A DNA stretch of 64,000 nucleotides from Marasmius tenuissimus. Lineage: Eukaryota > Basidiomycota > Agaricomycetes > Agaricales > Marasmiaceae. Where the stretch lies: assembly GCA_029532415.1 (NCBI GenBank), contig JAQOTA010000060.1, positions 4,092,001-4,156,000 on the forward strand, in the 5' to 3' direction. Position numbers and translations under genes: made by a program. Positions 1 to 11,025 of the stretch are shown here, piece after piece. Each line of letters starts with the position of its first letter. The stretch's first letter is position 1. The notes under the pieces are model-generated. The model had not been told where the DNA came from, searched no databases, and saw only the letters and a list, made by a program, of their open reading frames with translations.

Positions 1-2406
1 CCATTATCTTCCGCTTGTCAAAAGCCAGAGTCGTGAAGCCCTTCCGACCTCTCTTAAGGTCCCTTGGTGCTGCTGGTGCGAAAAGTACTGGGCTCAGCAG
101 TCGTGTCTGCCGCACGTGCGTCTGGGACCATTAGAATTGGGCTTGTACGAGGTGCGATTGCTTCGCTATCTTCAATCATCTGATCCTGACTCGAACATCA
201 TCTTGTGCAGGCACACTCACTCTCAGTCATGGCACTGTTTGAACGTTTTCCGTGCACGGCCCCCACTCTCCTGTGTGGATTTTGTTCCATCAGCAGGCTC
301 CCTGAACGTCGGAGCTATTACCTATCAATTGGCGACTGAACTTCGACGAGCATTGATATTGACTGGCTGTTCCCATCTCACTCCGCTCCAGTTTTCGAAA
401 GATTCCGGCCGGCCCACCCGAAGGTTACAATCAGCTCGCGACATCATTTTTTCGCTCCTTCCTGCTCAGCACTCCCGTCTACGCCCCTTCCAGGCTTCCA
501 TCATTCGACACATCGCTCGTACACCCCTCGTAGTCCATTTGTGCATCGTCCGGGGACCTCGTGGTTGTTGCCAGTGTCTCCCATATCACAACCAGCCCAT
601 CTTTCTCTTTGGACCTACTTCCGTCGTTTAGTTTGCTCATAAAAGGGAGAGCTGGTTCCTATTCCCTTGTACATGGCTGTAGAGAGCGAAAAGGTCCATG
701 ACGGCATTAGATGTGATCTGTGCAGCGACTTCGTTGTACTGGCGCTCGATGCGCCGGACAAGGTTACTGGGCCTCTTCCGGGGAGACTGGTGTTTCTGTC
801 ACACAGGAGTACTATACTTTCGTTATGTGCCTTCGTGCGGCCGAGGCGACATGGTCTTTCCCCTGCCTCCAACCAATAGAAGAGAACGTCATGCTTTCTT
901 CCACGACCTACGTAAAATGTCGGCTGTTCCCCCACTCATAAGATCATTCCGTGGCCTTAGCATCATCGGCGCCCTTCGTGCCAACCATTCCTTCTGTCTC
1001 TTCCCGTCGTTCACCATCGCGCATGAGCCGGAGAGTTTGTTTATGATGCCCTATTTGTGCTCTGTGGCCGCCCGAGAGCACGGTCGACACTCTATAGGAC
1101 GGATCTCCCTATCAGTCTTTTTGAGTGGTCCGCTCACGAGAGCAATAGCAGTGGGCGTCTTCTGCTGTATGTACCTTCTATGTACGTCGTTGGCAGTTGC
1201 TGGATACTCCTCCCTGGAGCACTCTCGTCGCAACGGTGCCCGAAGCGCAATGGAAGCAGATCATAGTCTTCCTTTTGGAGCATATTATCGCATAGGGTCC
1301 ATACTACAAGGCAGCATTCGCGACGTCCAGTGGTGTTTTAGTTCGTTCGAGGCGATACCTTCTTTTCCACGAGCCTTCCACCAGTTTTCTACAGTCTGAC
1401 CACCTCGCCCTTCCACATTCACCGAGAACAGATTGACCTTCATTTTCGAGGTTTCTTCGTCTCTCGATACCCGCCCCAACATCCTCCCCCGGTCGTTCTG
1501 CCAGTCAAACTCTGACTCGTCTCGTCACAATGCCAGCAATCCCTCGTTGATGCATAGAGACCTTGTCATCGTTATTACTCGACCCACCTGGCGAAGGGTT
1601 GCTCCTTGACCATCCGTATCTCGAGGATATTCGCCATGAGAGCGTCGGGTATGCAGCCTTTCTTTCTCCATTGCCACTAAGCTTCGCTGCTCGGTTATGT
1701 CCTACCGTTCACGAGACTGGGTGCTGGAGGGGAGTGGTTCAGAGCGTAGAGAATCGAAGTTGCAATGCAGGAGAGGGATGGGTCCTACTGAATTTTATCG
1801 TGTCTCCTCCAGGTACGTCTCCTTTGGTGTCTTTCGTCGAAGCCCTCTCAGAGGTGTACAATGACAGGTCCGGTCGAGAGTGTGGAAACGACCACTAGGG
1901 AAAACATGAAGCTCCTCCTCCCCCATGAACACCTCATTCTCCATTCATTCGCTCTTCCAAACTCTCATCACCGACAGCCTTCAGAGAGAAATTCGGTGTG
2001 CCTAGCCTAACCCTAACCTTAATTGTCTTCACGGCCGCAGGCGTTATTCGAACCGTTAGGCGCGATTCTACGTTGATGGCGACGGACGAGGTTCCACTGG
2101 CCATATTTCTCCCGCTCTCGTTGTGCGTCAAGCAGTTGTGTCTCATACCTCATGTTTTATCGTCTCAATCGGGCCCGCGCCGCTTGAAGCGAACTTGTAG
2201 TAGTCATTCTCGGACGGAAGAGGTGACGAATCTTGTTATAGCCTGTCACGGAGGGGTAGGCGTATAATGACTAGTGATACTTACCTCCGAATCGTGGAGC
2301 CTTATTCAGATTTAGAAAGCTTACGATGTTATGATCATTTTTTCTTCGTTATTTTCCACCTTTACAGGACGCGATGATGGGTCTACGACTCTTTACATTG
2401 AAAAAT
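1..2406. other. gene-poor region, nothing recognised
   Basis: Several overlapping open frames exist on the plus strand (the longest about 698-1399, 233 codons) but their translations show no domain, no signal peptide and no plausible splice structure, and competing frames are open on both strands. I regard them as chance frames. The plus strand is rich in pyrimidine runs. Confidence 0.5.
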
Positions 2407-2499
2407 GGCCTGATGGTCTAGTAGTATGATTCCTTGTTAGGGAGGCCGTAAATTGTCATCTTATCGAGGAGGTCCCGGGCTCAATTCCCGGTCAGGCCC
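2407..2499 (+). tRNA. tRNA-Pro(AGG) with intron
   Basis: The acceptor stem GGCCTGA (2407-2413) pairs with TCAGGCC (2492-2498), followed by one discriminator base. The A box reads TGGTCTAGTAGTATGA and the B box GGGCTCAATTCCC. The anticodon stem CCTTG pairs with CGAGG only if about 21 nt after the anticodon loop bases TTAGGG are removed, which is the normal position of a eukaryotic nuclear tRNA intron. The anticodon is AGG. Without the intron the tRNA is about 72 nt. A T run at about 2524-2528 can terminate Pol III. Confidence 0.93.
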
Positions 2500-3671
2500 T
2501 GACGTGACGAGCCATTGCCGATCTTTTTATTCGGTACCACGCACAACGCAAGTCGTGGAGGTGGGCACCAGCGGTTTTTGGCTGATACTCGCTGACTAAT
2601 GACACTGCCACACCTCCCCGCCAAATTCGACAGTCCATTTGTCCGCCCTCCTTTAATTGTAGATGATGTACTCTACAGCTCAAATGTACTTACCAGACGC
2701 ATTTTTATGACATTTATTAGGATGTGGTCGAAGGAAATTTGATTGTTCAAAAAATTAAGTGAGATAGAGTATTCTTTCTGTACTTCCGGTCCAAAAATGA
2801 AGAATTCCTTCGACCACAAACTCGGCATACTGATTTTGCACGAAAATGTGGATGATTGGAGGGGATATCACGTCCTGATCGGGGGCGAAATGTGATCCAA
2901 ATTTGGCCGCGCTTTTTGGTGTTTGACGCGTTATGTCACGCGTTTTGTCACACCCAGGATGCAGAGTCGAGGAGTAGGAAAGGAGAAAGGGGGGTAAACT
3001 TCAATTTTATTTATATTATAGACATAGACTAGACACTTGATAGTTATATTAATGTTCATGAGTTGTTTTCAACTTGTGAGGGGCTTGGAATGCTCGCAGT
3101 GCAAGGATGTACCATGGCGGACAGGTTTGGAGGTGGCTGTACGATTACATCAGCAACCAGGGAGAATCCTCGGTGCCCACCTCCACAAGTCGTCAGCAGC
3201 ACGCCCTCATTTTTATTCCCTTACCCTCCTTCGCTGATACATACTCAAATTCGCGATCGAGATGAATCCGACTGTGTTCGCAACTCGCTCACAGTGTTTT
3301 GGCATGTCATCCACATCTCCCCATACTCTCCATCCTGGAGTACATCATCCGTCTGTTTCAGTGATAGACTCGCATAGTCAAAACTTACAGTACATTGCAA
3401 ACATCGGTTCGAGCCTCGTAAAATCCCAGAACCTGGCTTTTGACCCTAACCATGTACAACCAATACTCCAACTTCATGTTCCTTCTGCTAATTTCATACA
3501 ATGCTCAGTGTACACATTGCGGAAAGGATATGGTAAGTATGGTAAGCCCTTGATAGCGCTGAAGCTCGGACTTTGATCCCTGTATATTAGCGCAGCTCGG
3601 GGACCTATACCACCGCGAGTGAAATCTAAGATAATGTAAGTGTCCTCCAAATCCTGATTCCTCTGCTGCGA
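2500..3671. other. intergenic, with a small inverted repeat
   Basis: No gene is supported. A 14-bp perfect inverted repeat, TGTGGTCGAAGGAA at 2723-2736 and its complement at 2805-2818, frames about 68 bp. It could be a short hairpin element or chance. The translated frames at 3037-3576 show no domain. Confidence 0.5.
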
Positions 3672-4283
3672 TCAGTTGAACCACCATTCCACGTGCACTA
3701 CTCCAGTAGAAGTATCAGCAAATTGCTTGAACAGCGCCTCGGAAGCGTCCAGATCTCCAGAGTTACAAGTGGGGCACTCGTCCACAACCGTTGCCTCGGC
3801 AGTTTTTCCGTCATGAGAGATCGTAATGGTCTTTCCGCAATGGGATTTACCCTCGTATTGCTGCGTGATTATCGCAGAATGATAAGCACTGAATGACCTC
3901 GCGTCCAAAAAAACCAAATACGCACTGGTGTGGCTAAGGCGACAATCTACGATTTTTCGAGGCGTCAGTTGAGAAAGTGGAGTTGACTCGGGTCTGATTT
4001 ACTCACAAAGTCTTCCGGTTTACTCTGCCAGCCACAGGCCCCTCTGCGATCAGAAAGGATCCGAATAGGAATTTAATCAGTTGCCTATCGAAATATCGTC
4101 ATCCCGAAGATTGACTCACAATCCGGTGTCATAATAGGTGAGTTGACCACTAGATGCTTCCCCTCTCTTGGGGACGTTGGATTTCCCTCCGAAAACTTCA
4201 CTATGATGATGACCATGGCGACGGTGTGCAGTCAGAGAGGGCAAGGCCAGTAAGACCGGGATAATCAGGTAAGCAAAGAACAT
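3672..4283 (-). CDS. secreted double-psi beta-barrel (RlpA/expansin-like) protein, copy 1
   Basis: I read four exons: 4283-4120, 4043-4007, 3946-3926 and 3860-3672 (411 nt, 136 aa, in frame). The N-terminus MFFAYLIIPVLLALPSL is a signal peptide, followed by a His-rich linker. The DPBB fold follows: YYDTGLGACG, then the ACG/IVAL segment, CGKTITI, and the closing VDECPTCNSGDLD...WWFN. The last block is the hallmark of small fungal DPBB proteins of the RlpA-like/barwin-related group, which are exported and may bind cell-wall glycans or act as effectors. The third exon is only 21 nt. Exon choices agree with the paralog at 18.5-19.0 kb. A TATA-like CATATAG lies about 45 bp upstream. Enzymatic activity cannot be inferred. 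Confidence 0.88.
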
Positions 4284-5117
4284 GTGTACAGTGTTGAAAC
4301 ACAAGCGAAGGGGTGAAGGGGGGGCTATATGATACAATTCAGGGAGCAAAGCTGGTTCGGAAGTGGCCCTCTTATAAGGCGAAGCTCGGAGCTTTGTCCA
4401 TCCGACGTCGTACATTCTAATACGTTACTGTTACACCCTTAGCGAGCCTTAGTGCTCCAGAAGAATTCAGTTTAAGCCTCAAGGCTACACGACGGCGAGG
4501 ACCGCCCGCCGCTTGAACATCTGTCGCGGGATGTGGCCGGAAGTGACGGCTGAACGTGCATGATGCAACAGACAAGAACAAGGACAATAACGGAAGGGAC
4601 ACATGTTTCTTATGAACGAAAATCGAGGATTGGAATGGGCAGGGAGGCTCAAGAGGCGGTGGCTAACTGGCTGAAGGTACAACTTGGTCGGGCACTTTAG
4701 AAATTGAGGATTGGCCGGGTCTTGACTACACTAGCCGTATTACTTTGGTCTTCCCACTCGTCTCTATAGCCCATGCAAATAGGGATTCACAATAGTACCG
4801 GTGGCACGGTACGGACATTCCTGGTGGATTTACTTGGCATGCCACACCCCATCTTTTCTCGTGTCTCCGACCCCAAGAACTTATTAGTTTCTTCCATCAA
4901 CGGAATAGTCTTATCACCGTGTTCGTGACCAAGGCAAACGGAATATGAATGCCAGAGTCGATTCGGAGTTTGTTGATAGTGTCTCCGTCGATTCTGTTGA
5001 GTACCGCTTTTTTCTCAATGATATTTTTCAACACGGCGCCAAATCCAATAATCAATGTGTTCCAAGTTTTACCAATAAATACACGAAAGCACCAACGGGC
5101 AGCCTATGCCGAGACTT
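4284..5117. other. intergenic, no gene seen
   Basis: Upstream side of the DPBB gene. Open frames near 4945-5203 are partly inside the foldback repeat and have no recognisable product. Confidence 0.5.
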
Positions 5118-5728
5118 ATACGCAGCTTACACGGGGCACCAACCAGGATTTCACGCTCGTAAAACTGGTTTCGGGAACTGTAAAGGTTAATCGGGCCGAT
5201 TGATCACCTCATTCCTATTCTGTAAAGGTACACTCTAGTGAAAGAAAGGATCAAGGTCTAGTGATTGCTAACTTGATGGATTCACAAAGGTGTATCCTAC
5301 ATGTTATGCAGTGATTACAAGTTCGATTCTCGTTCAATAATTATTTTGTGGAAACACAATGCCCGCTCACGACTCACGAGGCGGGGTTCAGGCCCTTAGC
5401 AATGGTCATGTATGGTAATACATGCCTATTGAAGTACCGTTCCGCGCCTTTAGGGGCCAATACACTGCCTTAAAAACGGGTATTGTGTTTCCACAAAATA
5501 AATTATCGGTTAGGAATTAAACTTCTTAACGTTACATTATCTGTAAGATATGCCTTCGTGAATTCATAAAGTTAGCAATTGCAAAATCTCAGCCTCTTCC
5601 TTTGTTGAGGTGTACCTTTACTGGATAGGAAAGAATTGATTTACCGGGTTGGTTAATCTTCATAGTTCCCGAATCCAGTTTCACGGCCGTGAAATTCTGC
5701 TTGGTGCCCCGTGTTAAAGGGAGTACTG
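5118..5728. repeat. foldback repeat with about 250-bp arms
   Basis: The left arm (about 5118-5363) and right arm (about 5477-5728) are diverged reverse complements. Matching landmarks are ACACGGGGCACCAA, the CGGGAACT block, the GTAAAGGTACAC block, GATTGCTAAC/CAATTGCTAAC, and TTTTGTGGAAACACAAT. The last landmark closes the loop side as an almost perfect inverted repeat (5341-5360 with 5481-5500). The left arm has sequence resembling Pol III A and B boxes (GGTCTAGTGATTGC and GTTCGATTC), so a tRNA-derived origin is possible. No transposase and no clear target-site duplication were found. Confidence 0.7.
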
Positions 5729-5793
5729 TAATGTAGGGGTTTATACTGATGTTCAGGAGACCCTTAGCCTGTGATTTATGAACCCCCTTGGGC

Positions 5794-7381
5794 CTAAACC
5801 ATATGGATGTCAAGGCTTATTTTCCTTTCCGAGCTGTCCGCCTTTGGACTGGCCTCGACTCGAGGGATGGAGCGGATGTGTACAGGTGTCCGTGACCCAC
5901 TCGTGTCGGAAATTTGTTGAGTATCCCGCTCTGCAAAGTGTATAGAGACCATCTGTTGAACACTGTCAACTGACTTCCCGTACGCAATGCGCACAATCAC
6001 TAGTGTTGGTGCTAGACCCTGGAGAGAGTAAGTCAATGCCTCAAATTCAAGCGCAAGTTTGGGGACCCATACCGAAGTTAGAGTCGAGACAACAGTGAGA
6101 TCAACGGGAACTTTGCCTTCAGAATGTGGATCCCAAATAACAGGTATTAGCATTGCTGCTATCAAGGTGGTCGGATACAACACCCCCGATTCTAGTCTGG
6201 AGAGGAATATCATTGCGTGAGTTCTCCGGTGCGTATCAAAAGTCGGGGACGTACACAGCGGCGACAATTGCCCTATACTTCGCTTGCACGGATACCCCCA
6301 TATGTCGACGTGCCTCGCGAGTGATCCACCAAATACGCCCAGCTTTGAACCCGTATCAGAGGTTTGCAGTCCTTAGATGAAAGCTAGATCGGCTTACCTG
6401 TCAGTAAAGACAACACGCCATTGAAAACGGCTGTGGCAATCAACCACGCCGTGTCCATGCGGGTCGCCGCATCGTACAGAGAAAGCATGTCAGAAAACTC
6501 TGTTCCCACGGATACCATGATGGATACCGCGAGACCTATGCCTGTGGAAATGTTCGAGGTGAGGGACCAAATAAGCATTCAATATCCACGAGCGAGATCG
6601 GCGATACATACCATTAAGAGAAACAGCTACAAAAGCGAGCACATACAATAACATTTTCCTTGATCCCCAAAGGATGTAGCACCGGTGAATCTGTAAGTAT
6701 CGCGTAACCGTTCAACGCTATGTGTATGCAATAGCGAGCGACTATACTCACAAGCATGACATCGGCCAGGGCACTTTTGGATGATGGTTGTCAACAATAA
6801 AAGATAAAAACCACGTTGATCTTGCTCACTTCATCAAGCTGGAGGCCAAGTCGAGTATGGACCTAGTTGAGAAGTGGTAGCAAATTGGGAACTTAGCAGA
6901 GAAAATGAGGGAGCCACATACATCCAAGCCATCTTCCCACTATCTCCGTCAATATAGTTCTCGAGTGGTTCATAATCCCCTGTCCTCAAGGCCCGAAAAA
7001 GGATAGCAGCTTGTCGTGCTTCACCGTATGCCTCAGTCACGACAAAAATGCTTGCTAAGGCAAATAGGGAGGCAGTACACCATATGTACAATCCCATCCC
7101 AGAATCTTTGCGACGGCGAAGAATGCGTATACCGAGCCCGAATATGATGATATACATCCCTAAATTCCGGATTTGGGTGAGCCACCAGCGGACATAGAAC
7201 TCGGCACGGCACACACCATACACCAGGAATAGAGACTGACGAAAAGTGATTTTAGAACGACTCGTGGAACTGTGAAATTTTCAATGCAGCTCACCGAAAG
7301 AGTGGCAATAGGAACGACAATCACTTGACGAACCGTAAGGAAGGGCTCGAAAGTTTCCTCGGGATTGGAGTCCGAAGCCAT
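5794..7381 (-). CDS. 7TM integral membrane protein, copy A (intact)
   Basis: Ten exons: 7381-7295, 7235-7217, 7159-6922, 6862-6830, 6773-6752, 6690-6612, 6541-6398, 6342-6255, 6196-6073 and 6018-5794. They sum to 1059 nt, 352 aa, with every GT..AG border in phase. Seven hydrophobic segments fall near residues 20-48, 57-76, 120-140, 150-175, 192-215, 236-258 and 268-292. Family marks are IHRCYILWGSRK after helix 3, GRIWWITREAR in the third inner loop, LESGVLYPTT in helix 6, and GLAPTLVIVRIAYGKS at the end of helix 7. The hydrophilic tail starts VDSVQQMVSIHFAERD. This matches a large uncharacterised basidiomycete 7TM family with GPCR-like topology. Ligand and coupling are unknown. Its closest local relative is pseudogene B, which has the same C-terminal ending. 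Confidence 0.87.
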
Positions 7382-7440
7382 CTCGACTCTGAAGAGGCAG
7401 GTTTGCAAACACTGACCTTTTATTGCTCGCCTGATGACGA

Positions 7441-7450
7441 CTTTATAGGG
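7441..7450 (-). promoter_or_regulatory. TATA box of 7TM copy A
   Basis: CCCTATAAAG read on the minus strand, about 60 bp before the start codon of copy A. The same spacing recurs in copies B to F. Confidence 0.55.
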
Positions 7451-7451
7451 A

Positions 7452-8921
7452 GTGATCCACCTGCGGCGAATAGGGGGCGCAATTTGATACCAGGTACAGT
7501 AATCCTTGCTTCGACTCATAGCTTATTGCACCCGTAAACATCGTGTATCAACCACTAGAATCAGTCAGATGACACCTTGTGCCATACAAATTAAGGGTTC
7601 TCCGTCTCGCGTTCGTTGTCGAACGATACATACTCAGACGTCAACCATCTCAGAGGGTTGAGAGCCTTTACTTGCTAGTCCTATACTCAAATCCTTCCCT
7701 CTGATTGCACAATAAATTCAGGGCCACAGAGACTCGGATACCTACCTCCGCGCAGCCGTGGAGATGTCCCAAACCACATATGTTTCAAGTCCAATAGACT
7801 CTGATGGTTGATTAACGGTATGTTAGTGCCCAGTCGGCCTCCATCATTAGCGCATTAATCATAAAGCTATGATGTTTTAGTTCGTACTTTTGTGGGGTTC
7901 TCCCGCAGCTAGATTCTCACCGTTTTCTCACAAGTTCAAACTTGAAGTACGGTGGCATTCAAGGAATCACGACTCTCACGCCTTGACGTGGCAAGCTCAA
8001 AGCAAAGGATCGCATCAAAAATTTCCAAAAATTCAGAAATCAGGGTCGCAGCCCGTGCGGCGGTTTTCTCATAAGCACTGGTCGGCAGATATGGCAGGTC
8101 AAGGGCAGATGCGTACCTCATAAGGTCGAGTCTGTAACTCGTTCCCACTGAAAAGCGAAACACACCGATTGACGTGGTAGTGATCAAGGCAATGAACTGT
8201 GAGGAAAGGCCTGCCTATCTCGAAGACTCTGAGTATCCAAGAAAAGCTCTACAAGAGTACGGGGATATCTGTTCCCTACGGTGTTCCGTATTCCATACTA
8301 CCTGATCATCTGCGAGTTCGTTGTCGCCCTTTGGCCTTCAACAGATGAGAAAAACAAATTAGCCGTTTAGACAAGAACTTAGTACTCATTAGGTCTAGTA
8401 TAAAGTCAACCAGGATATCAGAGTTCAGGGGCCAATCGGAGGTCACAGGCCAAGATGCATTAAGCCCTCATCGAGTCGTTTCAACCGCAACCAAGAAAGA
8501 TCACTATTGATATGATCTTTATTATCATACCCACAGCTCCAAACAGGGATATTTTTGGCTGTGGTCTACCCTAGACATCTCGGTGATGTGTAGGCTGCGG
8601 ATGGTAATGGTAAAAATCAGGGGAGGATATGAGAAGTTGTACAGCTTTGGCACCTGATGGAACTGAAAAGCACCCTCTAGAGCTATTGTACTGCGACCTC
8701 GGACCCTAGGCGCGATCAACCGCACCTTGCTACAGGCGTGAAGGTAACAAGCAATAAGCATTGGTTGAATGAAGAAGGAGCAAGAAGATATCGGACGCGG
8801 TACAAGGTGTTTGAGGATTACACAAGGGCCAACATGTAGTTGACGGCTGGAATGAGGATCTGAAAGCTTGCTTCTATAGACTATAGGTACGGATTACTCA
8901 CATCCAAACTTGGTCTCGACT
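7452..8921. other. gap between 7TM copies A and B
   Basis: No gene is supported. A stretch near 7938-7985 (GTACGGTGGCATT) resembles one near 11664-11700, which suggests that upstream DNA was duplicated together with the 7TM genes. Short frames at 7936-8187 and 8525-8761 have no recognisable product. Confidence 0.45.
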
Positions 8922-11025
8922 CTAAACCATCTGGCTCGAGTCATTCATGTTCGCCTCCGGCTTGCCACCCTCCGATTCCGGACTGAATTCGTCCCAAAGG
9001 ATCGAGTGGATGTTGACAGTGGCTCACAATCCACCCGGGTCGGACCCCTGTTGGGTGTTTCTATCTGCAAATTGTATGGAGACCATTTGTTGAACGCTGT
9101 TAACGGATTTTCCGTACGCGATGCGCACGATCATTTATGTCGGTGCCAGACCCTAAAGTTGAAGTTAAAGACTCGAAGTATTGGAGGGAATTCTCCGGGG
9201 TTCTTACCGATGCCAGAGTCGCGACGAAGGTGAGATCGACTGGGACTTTGCCTTCGGATTCTGGGTCCCATATGAGGGGTATTATCATCGATGCTATCAA
9301 GGCGGCCGGATACAACGCCCCAGATTCAAGCCTAGAGAAGCATATCAATATATCAGCTTTCTCAAAGCCTACTGGAGTGCTGTCTTAGAGGATGGGGACA
9401 TACATGGCGGCGACAATTGCCCTATACTTCTTATGCACCTGTCCTCCCATACGTCGGCGTGCCTCACGACTGATCGACCAAATCCTCCCGGCTGAGGTTG
9501 AAAATGTTCAATGTTCAGGCGGAGATGGAAAGAACTGGAGTGGCTTATCTGTTAACAACGATAATGAACCATTGAACACTGCAGTGGCTATTACTGACCT
9601 ATTTAACTCAACTCGTAAGGGCTGTGACCAGTGACCATTTCATACGAATATATGAATTCGTATGACCACCGAGTGACCTGTGACCAATTAGAAATATTCG
9701 AATGAACCTCAAGGCTACCAAGCAGTGAGCACCCTCTTCTCAGAATTCAAACGTCCGATAAGCTTTTGGGTTGCTATAACACAGTAGTTCTCATCAGAAA
9801 TAAACTTAGAGGCAGTTCAAATCTGGTCTTCTGGCACATTTCAGTCAGTAGGAAGATTTTTTTTTGTCTCATAATTCTATTCAAGACTACAATCAACTGC
9901 ATACCCACCTGTTATTCATTACTGTCTACAATGATACTCCCCAATGTCCAAGAGTAGCTTACAATACCTCCTGATCTCCGCGAACGCCTACTCCCTAGCA
10001 ATACACTGTTTGTTACCAGCTAACTCTCGTTCCGAGTCCCGTATCAACGCCCGAGCTCGGGTACTGTAACTGAGAGCATCAGTCTGGAAGAGAATAAACC
10101 CGCGGCTTTCGAAGGAAAAAAATGAAAGGAGGACAAACCTAAAAAGATCCAGCGGCCATATACGTTGTACACTGGCACGGATCAGTGGAGGCACGCCAAT
10201 GATCAAGGTGAAGATCTTGCACTCAACGACGAGGGGCTTGAGGCAGGACAGAAAGGGAAATCTCGACAGAAGAAGTGATGTACTTTGGCGTACATAGGTA
10301 GAGGTAGAGTAGAGCTGCGAAGAGCGGTAGTGATGAGCTGGCACAGATTAGTCAAAAAAAAACTGACACTTGTAATTTTTGGTCACATACCGGCCCAATT
10401 CGTATGGACCCCCTGTGACCCTGTGACCACACGAAAATTATTCGTAAATTTTGAGGCCTGTGACCTGTGACCAAACGAATTGAGTGAAATAGGTCAGTAG
10501 CCACCCCATATTCATGCGGATTGCTGCATCATACATGGAAACCAAGGTGGGATTTTCCATCTTGACAGATACCATGATGGATACTGCGAGTCCGATGCAT
10601 GATCCGATGAGAGTTTGAGTCTTGAATGAGGAGATTGTTCATGAGCCCTCGTACCGTTAATGCCGACTGCCACAAATGTGAGTACGTATAGTAGAGCAAA
10701 TAGAGAAGTGGTACACCATATGTACAACTCCAGTCCAGATTCTTTGCGACGGTAGAGGATACGTATTCCGAGCCCAAATACAATAATATACATCCCTATT
10801 CCAAGTTCGGATCAGTCTCAGGCCTCGGCGGCTGGAGACATTGCTGCGACGCACCGTAGACTAGGAATAGAGACTACCAAGGAAATGATAAATCGTGCAA
10901 AGGCTCAATCTTCGGACCCGACTCACCGAGAGTGTGGCCACGGGGGTAGCCAAAACTTGCTGGACCGTCAGGAAGGGCTCCACTATCTCCTCGAAGCTTG
11001 AGTTTGAGTTTGAGTCGGATGCCAT
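8922..11025 (-). pseudogene. 7TM family pseudogene B, split by a transposon
   Basis: Start MASDSNSNSS at 11025 and end ...SQMV* at 8922 match copy A, but the gene is broken at least six ways. (1) The end of exon 3 (SLFAL) runs straight into the middle of exon 6 (YVLTFVAV), so exons 4 and 5 are deleted. (2) The acceptor of exon 7 is AT, not AG (10599-10600). (3) A 904-bp element sits in exon 7. (4) The exon 7 donor is AT, not GT (9547-9548). (5) A TAA at 9135-9137 lies inside the GLAPT helix. (6) A TGA lies in the tail at 9024-9026. Exons 8 and 9 (about 9490-9403 and 9346-9223) remain open. A TATA-like box lies at about 11078-11086. Confidence 0.9.
9594..10497. mobile_element. 904-bp non-autonomous TA-flanked DNA transposon
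   Basis: Termini are inverted: CTGACCTATTTAACTCAA on the left and, as complement on the right, CTGACCTATTTCACTCAA. TA flanks both sides (9592-9593 and 10498-10499). Removing the element plus one TA gives a 28-nt exon 7 stretch that aligns without a gap to copy A (near 6435-6462), so the borders are well supported. Subterminal regions hold many copies of GTGACC/TGTGACCA. The interior has no transposase; the longest frame (9988-10344, minus strand) is unrecognised. A TA duplication points to the Tc1/mariner superfamily group, by inference only. Confidence 0.9.

Noticed and set aside
698..1399. 233-codon plus-strand open frame
   Set aside because: Three frames and the opposite strand are open here at once, with no domain, no signal peptide and no intron structure. 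It looks like a chance frame in pyrimidine-rich DNA.
1998..2040. CCTAACCCTAACC as telomere repeat
   Set aside because: Only about two units occur, inside unique sequence, with no array.
3672..3917. 81-codon frame as a complete DPBB protein
   Set aside because: Its first 19 codons are the intron before the last exon. The paralog at 18.5 kb shows that the exon starts at QYEGKS (3860).
9988..10344. 118-codon frame inside the 904-bp element as a transposase
   Set aside because: No DDE pattern or DNA-binding domain, and it is too short for a transposase.
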